From: Niveispirillum sp. SYP-B3756
Lineage (GTDB): Bacteria; Pseudomonadota; Alphaproteobacteria; Azospirillales; Azospirillaceae
DNA length: 64,000 nt
Assembly (NCBI RefSeq): GCF_009495745.1
Contig: NZ_WIDQ01000002.1
Coordinates: 1-64,000 of the forward strand
Reading direction: 5' to 3'
The notes beneath the pieces were generated by a model. It worked only from the letters and a program-made list of their open reading frames with translations. It made no database searches and was not told the DNA's origin. The translations under genes were made by a program, and so were the position numbers. Positions 44,142 to 52,068 of the stretch are shown one piece after another; within the stretch, counting starts at the first letter, position 1, and each line of letters opens with the position of its first letter.

Positions 44142-45146
44142 ATGACAGGATCATCCGAAGAAGGCGCAGCCGACGCCGCGCTTTGCTGGATCGTGCTGCT
44201 GAACTGGAACGGTCACGCGGATACCATCGCCTGTATCGACAGCGTGATGGCGCTGCGAAATGTCCGTTGGCGCCTCGCCGTCTGCGACAATGCCTCCTCC
44301 GACGGCTCGGCCCCCATACTCTGGCAGGCCATGCGTCAACGCTTCGGCGCCCGGTTTCAGGTACTGGGTGAGGCCGATTCCGCAACAGCGCCGCTGTCCC
44401 CGGAAACAGATGCGTTCCTGATCCAGAATTCTGCCAACCATGGCTATGCGGGCGGCAATAATGTCGGCCTGCGTCTGGCACTGCGTGATCCGGCCATGGC
44501 AGCCGTCTGGATCTTGAACAATGACACAGAGGTCGATCCCGACGCCCTGGCTGCATTGTGGCACCATGCGGAAAGACATCCTCGCCAGGGCATCATTGGC
44601 TCCACCCTACTGTATCATGACCGGCGGGATATCATTCAGGCCGCCGGCGGTGGCACCTATCACCGCTGGACAGGCCTGTGCGATCATCACGGCTATGGCG
44701 AGCATCGCCAGGCGGCGCAGCGCCATGCCAGCCGCCCTCTGGATTATGTGTTTGGGGCTGCCATGTTCATTCGTCGCCCCTGGCTGGAACAAGTCGGGCT
44801 GATGGATGAGAGCCTGTTCTTGTATTTCGAGGAGATTGATTATTGCCGCACCGGACGTGATCGGTTCGATATCGGCTATTGCCCACAGGCCATCGTCTTC
44901 CATAAGGAAGGAGGCAGCACCGGGGGCAAGCGCGAAGCCGTCAGTCTGTTGGCCGATTTTTACAATCTTCGTAACCGGTTACGTATCACCTGGCGCCATT
45001 TTCCCTATGCGCTGCCCACCGTCTGGGCCGGCTTACTGGTGACCATGCTGAACCGGTGGCGGCGGGGGCAAAGCGACAGGGTCGCCATGGTATGGCGCAT
45101 CGCCATCGGCTTTCGCCATATCGAGTTCAGGGATCTGCAGCGATAG
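44142..45146 (+). CDS. GT2 glycosyltransferase, dTDP-rhamnosyltransferase-like
   Basis: 334-residue GT-A enzyme. It has IVLLNWNGHADTIACIDSV, CDNASSDGS, NHGYAGGNNVGLR and ILNNDTEVDPDAL, followed by FGAAMFIRRPWLEQVGLMDESLFLYFEEIDYC, which spans the acceptor ED motif. This is the classic WbbL/rhamnosyltransferase pattern. It immediately precedes the dTDP-rhamnose genes, which fits a rhamnose donor. The start follows GGAGATAG. Confidence 0.9.
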   Translation: MTGSSEEGAADAALCWIVLLNWNGHADTIACIDSVMALRNVRWRLAVCDNASSDGSAPILWQAMRQRFGARFQVLGEADSATAPLSPETDAFLIQNSANHGYAGGNNVGLRLALRDPAMAAVWILNNDTEVDPDALAALWHHAERHPRQGIIGSTLLYHDRRDIIQAAGGGTYHRWTGLCDHHGYGEHRQAAQRHASRPLDYVFGAAMFIRRPWLEQVGLMDESLFLYFEEIDYCRTGRDRFDIGYCPQAIVFHKEGGSTGGKREAVSLLADFYNLRNRLRITWRHFPYALPTVWAGLLVTMLNRWRRGQSDRVAMVWRIAIGFRHIEFRDLQR

Positions 45147-45299
45147 CTTGAATGATGCTTCGGGCCGTCCGCCCAAGCGCGGAAGAGTGCCCGCTATTTG
45201 GCGGGTTGCCGAGTGGTTACGGCTGAGGCATAAACGCGGCGGGGCGATATCATACATTTGGGGCCGGCGCCCATGCCTGCCCTCATAATGGAATCAAAC

Positions 45300-45860
45300 A
45301 TGGACGTCAGAGAATTCGCGATCGCCGGGCCAAAGCTGCTGGTGCCTGCCCGCCATGGCGATCATCGCGGTTATTTCAGCGAGACTTTCAATCGCCGTCG
45401 CTTTGCCGAAGCCACCGGCGTCGATCCCGACTTCGTGCAGGATAATCATTCCCTTTCGGGCGATGTCGGTACATTGCGGGGCCTGCATTTTCAGCGTCAT
45501 CCAACCGCCCAAGGTAAGTTGGTTCGCGTTGTACGCGGTGCCGTCCTGGATGTGATCGTCGATATCCGCACCGGTTCCCCCACATTCGGTCAACATATCA
45601 AGGTTGAACTGTCAGCGGAGAACGGCGCTCAACTCTGGGTGCCGGTCGGCTTCGCCCATGGTTTTTGCACCCTGCTGCCGGATACTGAATTTCTTTACAA
45701 GGTCACCAACTACTACAGCCCGGCGGATGATGGCGGTATCCTGTGGAATGACCCCGATCTGGGCATTGACTGGCCGTTCGGCCCAGAGGCGGTCAAACTG
45801 TCGCCCAAGGATACCAAGCTGCCGCTGCTCAAAGACCTTCCAGCCCTTTTCCACTGGTGA
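45300..45860 (+). CDS. rfbC: dTDP-4-dehydrorhamnose 3,5-epimerase
   Basis: 186 residues. Cupin-fold epimerase with HGDHRGYFSETFNRRRF, DNHSLSGDVGTLRGLHFQ (catalytic His region), VVRGAVLDVIVDIR, WVPVGFAHGFCTL and NYYSP. These are hallmarks of RmlC and typical family length. Upstream in-frame starts exist at 45258 (TTG), 45273 and 45288, all with weak ribosome sites, so ATG 45300 is chosen. It is followed by rfbB after 3 bases. Confidence 0.94.
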   Translation: MDVREFAIAGPKLLVPARHGDHRGYFSETFNRRRFAEATGVDPDFVQDNHSLSGDVGTLRGLHFQRHPTAQGKLVRVVRGAVLDVIVDIRTGSPTFGQHIKVELSAENGAQLWVPVGFAHGFCTLLPDTEFLYKVTNYYSPADDGGILWNDPDLGIDWPFGPEAVKLSPKDTKLPLLKDLPALFHW

Positions 45861-45863
45861 GAC

Positions 45864-46925
45864 ATGACGATCCGTAACCCCAAACTGGTGCTGGTCACCG
45901 GCGGCGCCGGCTTTATTGGTTCGGCCCTGGTACGCCACCTGATCCTGGATCGCGGTATCACGGTGGTGAATGTCGATTGTCTCACCTATGCCGCCAATCC
46001 GGATAACCTGAAGCCGGTGGCCAACAGCCCGCTCTACCGGTTTGAGAAGGTGGATATCCGCGATCGGGCGGAAATCGACCGGGTGCTGGCGGCCCATAAG
46101 CCGGATACCATCATCCATCTGGCCGCCGAGTCCCATGTCGATCGTTCGATCGACGGGCCGGATGCCTTCATTCAGACCAACATCGTTGGTACCTCGGTAT
46201 TGCTGGCCGCCGCCCGCGCCTATTGGTCGGCCCTGGATGTGGACGCTGCCCGCCATTTCCGCTTCCACCATGTCTCCACCGACGAGGTATTCGGCAGTCT
46301 GGGGGCGGAAGGCTTTTTCACCGAAGAAACCGGCTACGCCCCACGTTCCCCCTATTCAGCCTCAAAGGCGGCGTCCGATCACCTAGTTGATGCGTGGCAT
46401 CATACCTACGGGTTGCCGGTGGTGCTGACCAATTGTTCCAATAATTATGGCCCCTATCACTTCCCTGAGAAGCTGATTCCGCTGATCATCCTCAACGCGT
46501 TGGAATGGAAGAACCTGCCGGTTTATGGCGATGGGCAGAATGTGCGCGACTGGCTTCATGTGGAAGACCATGCCCGCGCGCTGGCTGAGGTTATGATCAA
46601 AGCAGAAAATGGCGGCCGCTATAATATCGGCGGCAATAATGAGAAGACCAACCTGGAGGTCGTGGAGCGAATCTGCGATCTGGTGGACAAGTACCGGCCG
46701 GAACCCGGTCGGTCGAGACGCGAACTGATCAGCTTTGTTACCGATCGGCCAGGCCACGACCACCGTTATGCCATCGATGCCACGAAGATCCGGCGTGACC
46801 TTGGCTGGTCACCGCAGGAAACTTTCGACAGCGGCATCGAAAAGACCGTTCAATGGTATCTGGAAAATGAATGGTGGTGGGGCCGGCTGCGGGCCGTTGC
46901 CGGCCAACGTTTGGGAAAGGTGTAA
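45864..46925 (+). CDS. rfbB: dTDP-glucose 4,6-dehydratase
   Basis: 353 residues. SDR dehydratase with [48 protein letters not shown] and the catalytic [19 protein letters not shown] and VEDHARAL are diagnostic for RmlB. It makes dTDP-4-keto-6-deoxyglucose for dTDP-L-rhamnose synthesis. It begins 3 bases after rfbC and is followed by rfbA after 5 bases. Confidence 0.97.
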   Translation: MTIRNPKLVLVTGGAGFIGSALVRHLILDRGITVVNVDCLTYAANPDNLKPVANSPLYRFEKVDIRDRAEIDRVLAAHKPDTIIHLAAESHVDRSIDGPDAFIQTNIVGTSVLLAAARAYWSALDVDAARHFRFHHVSTDEVFGSLGAEGFFTEETGYAPRSPYSASKAASDHLVDAWHHTYGLPVVLTNCSNNYGPYHFPEKLIPLIILNALEWKNLPVYGDGQNVRDWLHVEDHARALAEVMIKAENGGRYNIGGNNEKTNLEVVERICDLVDKYRPEPGRSRRELISFVTDRPGHDHRYAIDATKIRRDLGWSPQETFDSGIEKTVQWYLENEWWWGRLRAVAGQRLGKV

Positions 46926-46930
46926 GGGCC

Positions 46931-47815
46931 ATGAAGAAGCGTAAGGGCATTATTCTGGCTGGCGGTTCCGGCACCCGGCTTTATCCCATTACCCGCGGCG
47001 TCTCCAAGCAGTTGCTTCCGGTCTATGACAAGCCGATGATCTATTATCCGTTGTCTGTGCTGTTGATGGCCGGCATCACGGATATTCTGATCATCGCCAC
47101 CCCCAAAGACATGCCGCAGTTCCAGGAATTGCTGGGTGATGGCAGCCAGTGGGGTGTCTCCTTCATTTATGCCGTGCAGCCCAGCCCGGACGGGCTGGCC
47201 CAGGCCTTCATCATTGGGCGCGGGTTTGTCGGCAACGATGACAGCGCCCTGATCCTGGGCGATAATATTTTCTATGGCCATGGCATGGACAGGCTGTTGG
47301 CCAATGCCGATCAGCGGCAGGACGGGGCCAGCGTTTTCGCCTATCATGTGAATGATCCGGAACGGTATGGCGTGGTCAGCTTCGACGCCGATGGTCGGGC
47401 GCTGACGATTGAAGAAAAACCCAAACAGCCCAAGTCCAACTATGCCGTCACGGGCCTGTATTTCTACGATAACGACGTTCTGGACATTGCCGCGAACATC
47501 AAACCCAGCCCCCGCGGGGAGCTGGAAATTACCGATGTCAATAATGTCTATCTCCAGCAGGGCCGCCTGAATGTGGAACGGATGGGCCGGGGCTATGCCT
47601 GGCTGGATACCGGCACCCATGACAGTCTGGTGGATGCCACCCATTTCGTGCAGACGGTGGAACGCCGTCAGGGCCTGAAGGTCGCCTGCCCGGAAGAGAT
47701 CGCCTATCGGAAGCGCCTGATTGACGATGCCCAACTGGAGGCGCTGGCCCAGCCGCTGATGAAGAATGACTACGGCCATTATCTGCTGAAGGTTCTGAAC
47801 GAAGGGCGCGAATGA
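46931..47815 (+). CDS. rfbA: Glucose-1-phosphate thymidylyltransferase
   Basis: 294 residues. Nucleotidyltransferase making dTDP-glucose from glucose-1-phosphate. It begins [20 protein letters not shown], followed by [34 protein letters not shown] and [20 protein letters not shown], all RmlA signatures. The ATG 46931 follows GTAAGGGCC; the frame runs 20 codons further upstream into rfbB without support. It is followed by rfbD one base after its stop. Confidence 0.97.
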   Translation: MKKRKGIILAGGSGTRLYPITRGVSKQLLPVYDKPMIYYPLSVLLMAGITDILIIATPKDMPQFQELLGDGSQWGVSFIYAVQPSPDGLAQAFIIGRGFVGNDDSALILGDNIFYGHGMDRLLANADQRQDGASVFAYHVNDPERYGVVSFDADGRALTIEEKPKQPKSNYAVTGLYFYDNDVLDIAANIKPSPRGELEITDVNNVYLQQGRLNVERMGRGYAWLDTGTHDSLVDATHFVQTVERRQGLKVACPEEIAYRKRLIDDAQLEALAQPLMKNDYGHYLLKVLNEGRE

Positions 47816-47816
47816 G

Positions 47817-48701
47817 ATGACGGTTCTGGTCTTCGGCCGGAATGGCCAGCTTGCCAACGCCCTCATTCGCCATCCCTGGTCGCCCAACGCGGATGGCAGC
47901 CCCCGCAAGGTGGTGGCCTTGGGCTCGGCAGAGGCGGATATCCGTGACGCGGTGGCGGTGACGAACGCCATTACCACCCACCAGCCGACGCTGGTGGTCA
48001 ATGCCGCCGCCTATACGGCGGTGGATAAGGCAGAAAGCGAGCCGGAAGCCGCCTATGCGGTGAATGAGACTGGATCAGGCGCCATTGCCCACGCCGCTGC
48101 GGCGGCCGGCATCCCGTTGATCCATGTCTCGACCGACTATGTGTTTGACGGCACCGGCACCAGCCCCTACCGCGAGGATCAGCCGACGGCCCCACTCGGC
48201 GTCTATGGTGCGTCGAAGCTGGCTGGCGAGAAAGCCGTGGCCGCCGCCGGTGGCCGCACGGTCAGCCTGCGCACCTCCTGGGTGTTCAGTGCCGACGGAA
48301 ACAATTTTGTGAAGACAATGCTGCGGTTGGGCGCTGATCGTCCTGCCCTGCGGGTGGTGGCCGATCAGGTTGGCCGCCCCACAGCCGCCGCCGATATTGC
48401 CGCGGCCATCGCCTTCCTGGAACCATTCGTGGCAGATGGGCGCGCGTCTGGTGTCCTGCATTTCGCCGGGGCTGAAGCGATCAGTTGGCACGGCTTCGCC
48501 GAGGCCATTTTTGACGAGGCCGCGGCCTTGGGCCGCCCCCGCCCCAGCGTGGCCCCGATCACCACCGCCGACTATCCCACCCCGGCCAAGCGGCCGGCTT
48601 ATTCGGTGTTGGCCTGCGACCGGTTCCTGGCCCTGCCAGGGGCCAGCCTGCCGGACTGGCGGGTGGCCCTGCGGCAAGTGGTGACCGATCTTGTAGGGTG
48701 A
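47817..48701 (+). CDS. rfbD: dTDP-4-dehydrorhamnose reductase
   Basis: 294 residues. NAD(P)-binding SDR-like enzyme with VFGRNGQLANALI at the start, VVNAAAYTAVDKAESEP, STDYVFDG, the catalytic YGASKLAGE and RTSWVFS. It completes dTDP-L-rhamnose. The start is one base after rfbA, so rfbCBAD is one operon. It ends at 48701, followed by the palindromic element and a terminator. Confidence 0.96.
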   Translation: MTVLVFGRNGQLANALIRHPWSPNADGSPRKVVALGSAEADIRDAVAVTNAITTHQPTLVVNAAAYTAVDKAESEPEAAYAVNETGSGAIAHAAAAAGIPLIHVSTDYVFDGTGTSPYREDQPTAPLGVYGASKLAGEKAVAAAGGRTVSLRTSWVFSADGNNFVKTMLRLGADRPALRVVADQVGRPTAAADIAAAIAFLEPFVADGRASGVLHFAGAEAISWHGFAEAIFDEAAALGRPRPSVAPITTADYPTPAKRPAYSVLACDRFLALPGASLPDWRVALRQVVTDLVG

Positions 48702-48734
48702 GGGTCTTGCAGCGCCCGGCGTGCGAGGGAGCAT

Positions 48735-48770
48735 AAAATCTCCCTGGATCGGTCACGATCAAGGGAGATT
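48735..48770. repeat. Dispersed palindromic element, copy 2
   Basis: Arms AAAATCTCCCT and AAGGGAGATT around GGATCGGTCACGATC, the reverse complement of copy 1 at 28243-28278 with two differences. It lies between the convergent rfbD and Wzy-like genes, directly before an intrinsic terminator. Confidence 0.7.
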
Positions 48771-48775
48771 TGTAT

Positions 48776-48810
48776 AAAAGGCCGCCAGCATCACGGGCTG
48801 GCGGCTTTTT
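48776..48810. terminator. Bidirectional terminator between rfbD and the Wzy-like gene
   Basis: Stem GCCGCCAGC (48781-48789) with GCTGGCGGC (48797-48805). TTTTTG follows on the plus strand, and CTTTTATA follows on the minus strand. The loop includes the stop codon of the minus-strand gene (48791-48793), so the stem encodes that protein's last residues. Confidence 0.85.
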
Positions 48811-50152
48811 GTATGCTCCGGGTACCGCCCAGCAATATGCGTCGGGGTAATAGAAGTAACGAGCAGAACAACCAGAATATCGCCGCCTGGGTTGGCTGGT
48901 AAACCAGACCGTTGGCAAACGGCAGATTGACGAAATAACAGATATAAACAACTAGTAAGGCAATAAAGAGACGACGCGGCTCTTCTAAGTGCTGGCGCCA
49001 GCTTTCATTGATCAAAGATAGCAGCCGCCATGCCACAAGCCCCAAAATTGCTAGAAAATTGAGCAGGAAGAAAACACCACCCAAGGCCCAGAATTCGATG
49101 AACTGATTATGGGCCATGGTAGATAATTCATCCTCCTGCGGTACCAGGGCGGTAGAGGACATGCCAAAGCCAGCCCCTGTAAGCAACCCGAACGGCCCGT
49201 TCGTCTTATCCAGATTGCTGAACATGATGGTTGGGTGAAAAAGCAATCGCTCCTGAAACGACTTGCCGATGGCAACATCATCGGTGCGTGTCTCGGCGGA
49301 GGCAACGCCAAAGCTGGCCAGGCTGACCAGGATACGCCCCTGCACAGCCGGCACTGACAGGGCGATACCGATCACGGCAGCTACCATGACAAAAAAGCCG
49401 ATCACAGCGCCCACCGGCACGCGACGCACAATGCGAAAGCGCGGCAGCACCGACAGGGCGGTGATCAGTACAACCGGGATGGCGACGTTGAAAATCGCCG
49501 CCTTGGACAGGCTGGCGATGGCAGAGACAGCAATGGCCAGACAGATCAGCAGCTTCCACAATCCACGCCGCATCACCAACAGAATGATGGCGAAATAGAA
49601 GCCGGCGGAAATACCAATGGCGGTCACATTTCCCAGAATGCTGGCATAGCGATCAAAGCCCCCACGCTTGTAATCAGATCCCAGCCATTCCAGCTTGCCG
49701 AACGCCATCTGCCAGGGCACCGACAGGTTGCCCACGGCCACAACGATGGCGATCCCCACCAAGGCCAGACGCAGGGTCGAGAAGTCCCGCACATAGAGCA
49801 TCAGGGCCAATAGCAGCGGGATCGCAAACAGGAACCGCCCCATGCCCATCACGGCCCCTACCATGGAAATGTTGCTGGCCGAATTCACCAGGGCGATGAA
49901 GACAAAGGTCAGATAGCCCAGCAGCAAAGCCAGACCGGCCAGATTCTCCCGCTCCAGACGCATGGGACGGCGAAACAGGTCCAACAGCAGGATCGCCATG
50001 GCCGGCGCCAACAGGGCCAGATAGAGGGCGGACGAGAGCTTGCTGACGGCATTCAGGGCGACGGCGGCGAAGATGAAGACGATCTTCGCCGCGTCCCAGT
50101 TGACGGGCCGTGGCGGGGACATCCGCACGGCACCCAAGGCCAGTTCACTCAT
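48791..50152 (-). CDS. Wzy/O-antigen-ligase-like membrane protein
   Basis: 453-residue inner-membrane protein with about ten helices and a large periplasmic loop between helices near residues 250-330. The loop contains RTDDVAIGKSFQERLLF and LLTGAGFGMSS; G-F-G-x and H-N-x-F/I patterns like MAHNQFIEFW are typical of WaaL/Wzy-type proteins. It would polymerise or ligate the repeat unit in the periplasm. It is followed by no other gene and overlaps the upstream GT2 by 4 bases. Confidence 0.8.
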   Translation of the reverse strand: MSELALGAVRMSPPRPVNWDAAKIVFIFAAVALNAVSKLSSALYLALLAPAMAILLLDLFRRPMRLERENLAGLALLLGYLTFVFIALVNSASNISMVGAVMGMGRFLFAIPLLLALMLYVRDFSTLRLALVGIAIVVAVGNLSVPWQMAFGKLEWLGSDYKRGGFDRYASILGNVTAIGISAGFYFAIILLVMRRGLWKLLICLAIAVSAIASLSKAAIFNVAIPVVLITALSVLPRFRIVRRVPVGAVIGFFVMVAAVIGIALSVPAVQGRILVSLASFGVASAETRTDDVAIGKSFQERLLFHPTIMFSNLDKTNGPFGLLTGAGFGMSSTALVPQEDELSTMAHNQFIEFWALGGVFFLLNFLAILGLVAWRLLSLINESWRQHLEEPRRLFIALLVVYICYFVNLPFANGLVYQPTQAAIFWLFCSLLLLPRRILLGGTRSIQKAASP

Positions 50153-51048
50153 ACGCCCCTCCCCAGCGACGGCACGGACCGGTCACGGCCGAACAAACCG
50201 CAACTGAAGGCCCGCAACCGCCTGAAACCCGTGCCGCGCGACCGTGTGCCGGCCAGCATCACCAAGCTTTTCAAGACGAACAGCAGCGCGCGCAGCAGAA
50301 AATAGCCAAAACCCGCCAATCCACCGACAGGATGCATCAGATACTGGCCGACAAGATAGCCCTGGCCAAAACTATATCGCGCCACCTTTTCCGCCAGATC
50401 ATCGCGCGGCAGCCGGGCCACCGGCAGCCCGCTCAGGAAAGGCAGAGATCGCAGACCCTGGCCCCTGACAATGGCATATAATAAGCGGGAATCCTCCCCC
50501 GCCTGGTGATGCGATGGGGTGCCGGGACCGATATCAGCCAAAAACCGCAGATCGCCAATCGCATCCAGCCGGATCAGGCTGGACCAGATGAACCCGCGAT
50601 AAACAAGGAAAGCGGCAGAGACACGCGACGGCGCAGCCCCGCCCTCTGGGCTTTCGGCGGCAAAGACGACCGGCGCCGAAACCAGCGGGGCGTCGTCCAG
50701 CAGCACCAGGGCTGCCCGCAAAAAGGCGGCGGAGGGTCGCACCGCGACATCGACAAACATCACCGCATCCACACGCCCCCGCAGATGGTCCAACGCGCTA
50801 TTCCGGGCACGGGAAACACCGGCCTGGGCTTGTGGCAGCCATTCCACGCCCGGTTCCACCACCGGGGCCAATACAGCGCCACCAGACGGTTGCGGCACCA
50901 CCACCACGACCAGATCTGCCTCCCCGGTTAACGCGGCTCTGATCCGCGCGATATTGGCCAGACAGTCGCACAGCAGGGCTGCTTCACTGGCCAGAACAGG
51001 GACGATCAGACCAACGCGGCGCAGGACCGGCTCTGACCGAGCGGCCAT
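50149..51048 (-). CDS. GT2 glycosyltransferase of the capsule operon
   Basis: 299 residues. The N terminus (LIVPVLASEAALLCDCL) and the segment AGVSRARNSALDHLRG with VDVAVRPSAAFLRAAL in the middle are GT-A features (cf. A-R-N-x-A motif). A C-terminal membrane-associated hairpin (LAGFGYFLLRALLFVLKSLVMLAG) follows. Its start shares one base with the upstream Wzz-like stop and its end overlaps the Wzy-like start by 4 bases, so the three are coupled. Donor sugar unknown. Confidence 0.85.
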   Translation of the reverse strand: MAARSEPVLRRVGLIVPVLASEAALLCDCLANIARIRAALTGEADLVVVVVPQPSGGAVLAPVVEPGVEWLPQAQAGVSRARNSALDHLRGRVDAVMFVDVAVRPSAAFLRAALVLLDDAPLVSAPVVFAAESPEGGAAPSRVSAAFLVYRGFIWSSLIRLDAIGDLRFLADIGPGTPSHHQAGEDSRLLYAIVRGQGLRSLPFLSGLPVARLPRDDLAEKVARYSFGQGYLVGQYLMHPVGGLAGFGYFLLRALLFVLKSLVMLAGTRSRGTGFRRLRAFSCGLFGRDRSVPSLGRGV

Positions 51049-51977
51049 CAGGCCGCACCCATGTTCCGGCGCAGGATGCGGATGAAGCCCAGCACCGCCA
51101 GCAGCAGCACGCTGCCCACGACAGCCAGAATGAAGCTGATGATAATAGCGAACAGCGGCCGGGGCGTGACCGGTTGCGGGTTGACACTCAACGGATCGAG
51201 AACCCGGAAGGCAAAGAACTCCGCACTTTCCGCTTCGACGATCTTGTTCTCATTCTCCGATATCCAGCGCAGCATATAATCCCGCACGCTGCTATTTTGC
51301 TCCACATTGAAGCGCGCACGCAGCGCCTCATTTTCCTGGCCGATCTGGGCCAGTTTCTGGGTGCGCAGGATCGTGTCCAGTTCACGCACAACCCGGCCAA
51401 GGAAGAGCTTTGCGAAGGCCGGATCGGTATGCTGATAGGAAAGACGGGAGGCACGGCTGTCGGTCACCTTGGCCACCTTGACAGCGCCCTTGACATAGTC
51501 GCGCATTTCAAACGCCGTCGGGGACGTCCAGGGTTCCAGCCCAAACAGGCTGCGCAGGCCACGGCCCACCATCGAACGCATCCCCCCCGCCGGCTTCCAC
51601 TGCTTTTTCTCCGCATCCCAGCGGTCAGCAAAGACCCGCGCCGCGATGGCTGGATCGGCCAGCAGTTTCTCACCCAGTTGCACAGAACCTAAAGAGGTGA
51701 GGAAATTGCCGAAATCCGGGCTGTTGCCACTGTCCCCCATCAAGGCCTGGGCCAACCCGCCGGCGACACTCTGGCTTTGCTGCCGCGTGTCAGGTGGCAA
51801 CACATCCATACCGGCCTCATACTGCTTGGCAGACGTGAGGAACAGGAAGAATGCAACGATGAAGATCGTCACGAACGCCGCAAGCAGCAACCGCACATGT
51901 CCGGCATAGAACCGGATAATGTCGAAGATGGTGAATTCCATCCCCGCTTTTTCCTGGAAATCCGCTTCCTGAACCAT
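51048..51977 (-). CDS. Wzz/KpsE-like polysaccharide chain-length/export protein
   Basis: 309-residue polysaccharide co-polymerase without a kinase domain. Membrane helix 1 lies near residues 25-50 (VRLLLAAFVTIFIVAFFLFL) and helix 2 near 275-300 (LFAIIISFILAVVGSVLLLAV), preceded by the proline motif VNPQPVTPRPL. The periplasmic middle is helical (EEN-like stretch with DTILRTQKLAQIGQENEALR). The ATG 51977 follows GGGGAGCATAAG; an inner ATG at 51941 also has a ribosome site. It would set chain length or link the SLBB exporter to the inner membrane. Confidence 0.85.
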   Translation of the reverse strand: MVQEADFQEKAGMEFTIFDIIRFYAGHVRLLLAAFVTIFIVAFFLFLTSAKQYEAGMDVLPPDTRQQSQSVAGGLAQALMGDSGNSPDFGNFLTSLGSVQLGEKLLADPAIAARVFADRWDAEKKQWKPAGGMRSMVGRGLRSLFGLEPWTSPTAFEMRDYVKGAVKVAKVTDSRASRLSYQHTDPAFAKLFLGRVVRELDTILRTQKLAQIGQENEALRARFNVEQNSSVRDYMLRWISENENKIVEAESAEFFAFRVLDPLSVNPQPVTPRPLFAIIISFILAVVGSVLLLAVLGFIRILRRNMGAA

Positions 51978-52068
51978 CTTATGCTCCCCGGCCCCTCAGC
52001 CACGGCCGCCCGGGGGGCGGCCGTCATCTCACAAAATCAGGCACCTGCCCGAACCCCAGGTCGATGCC

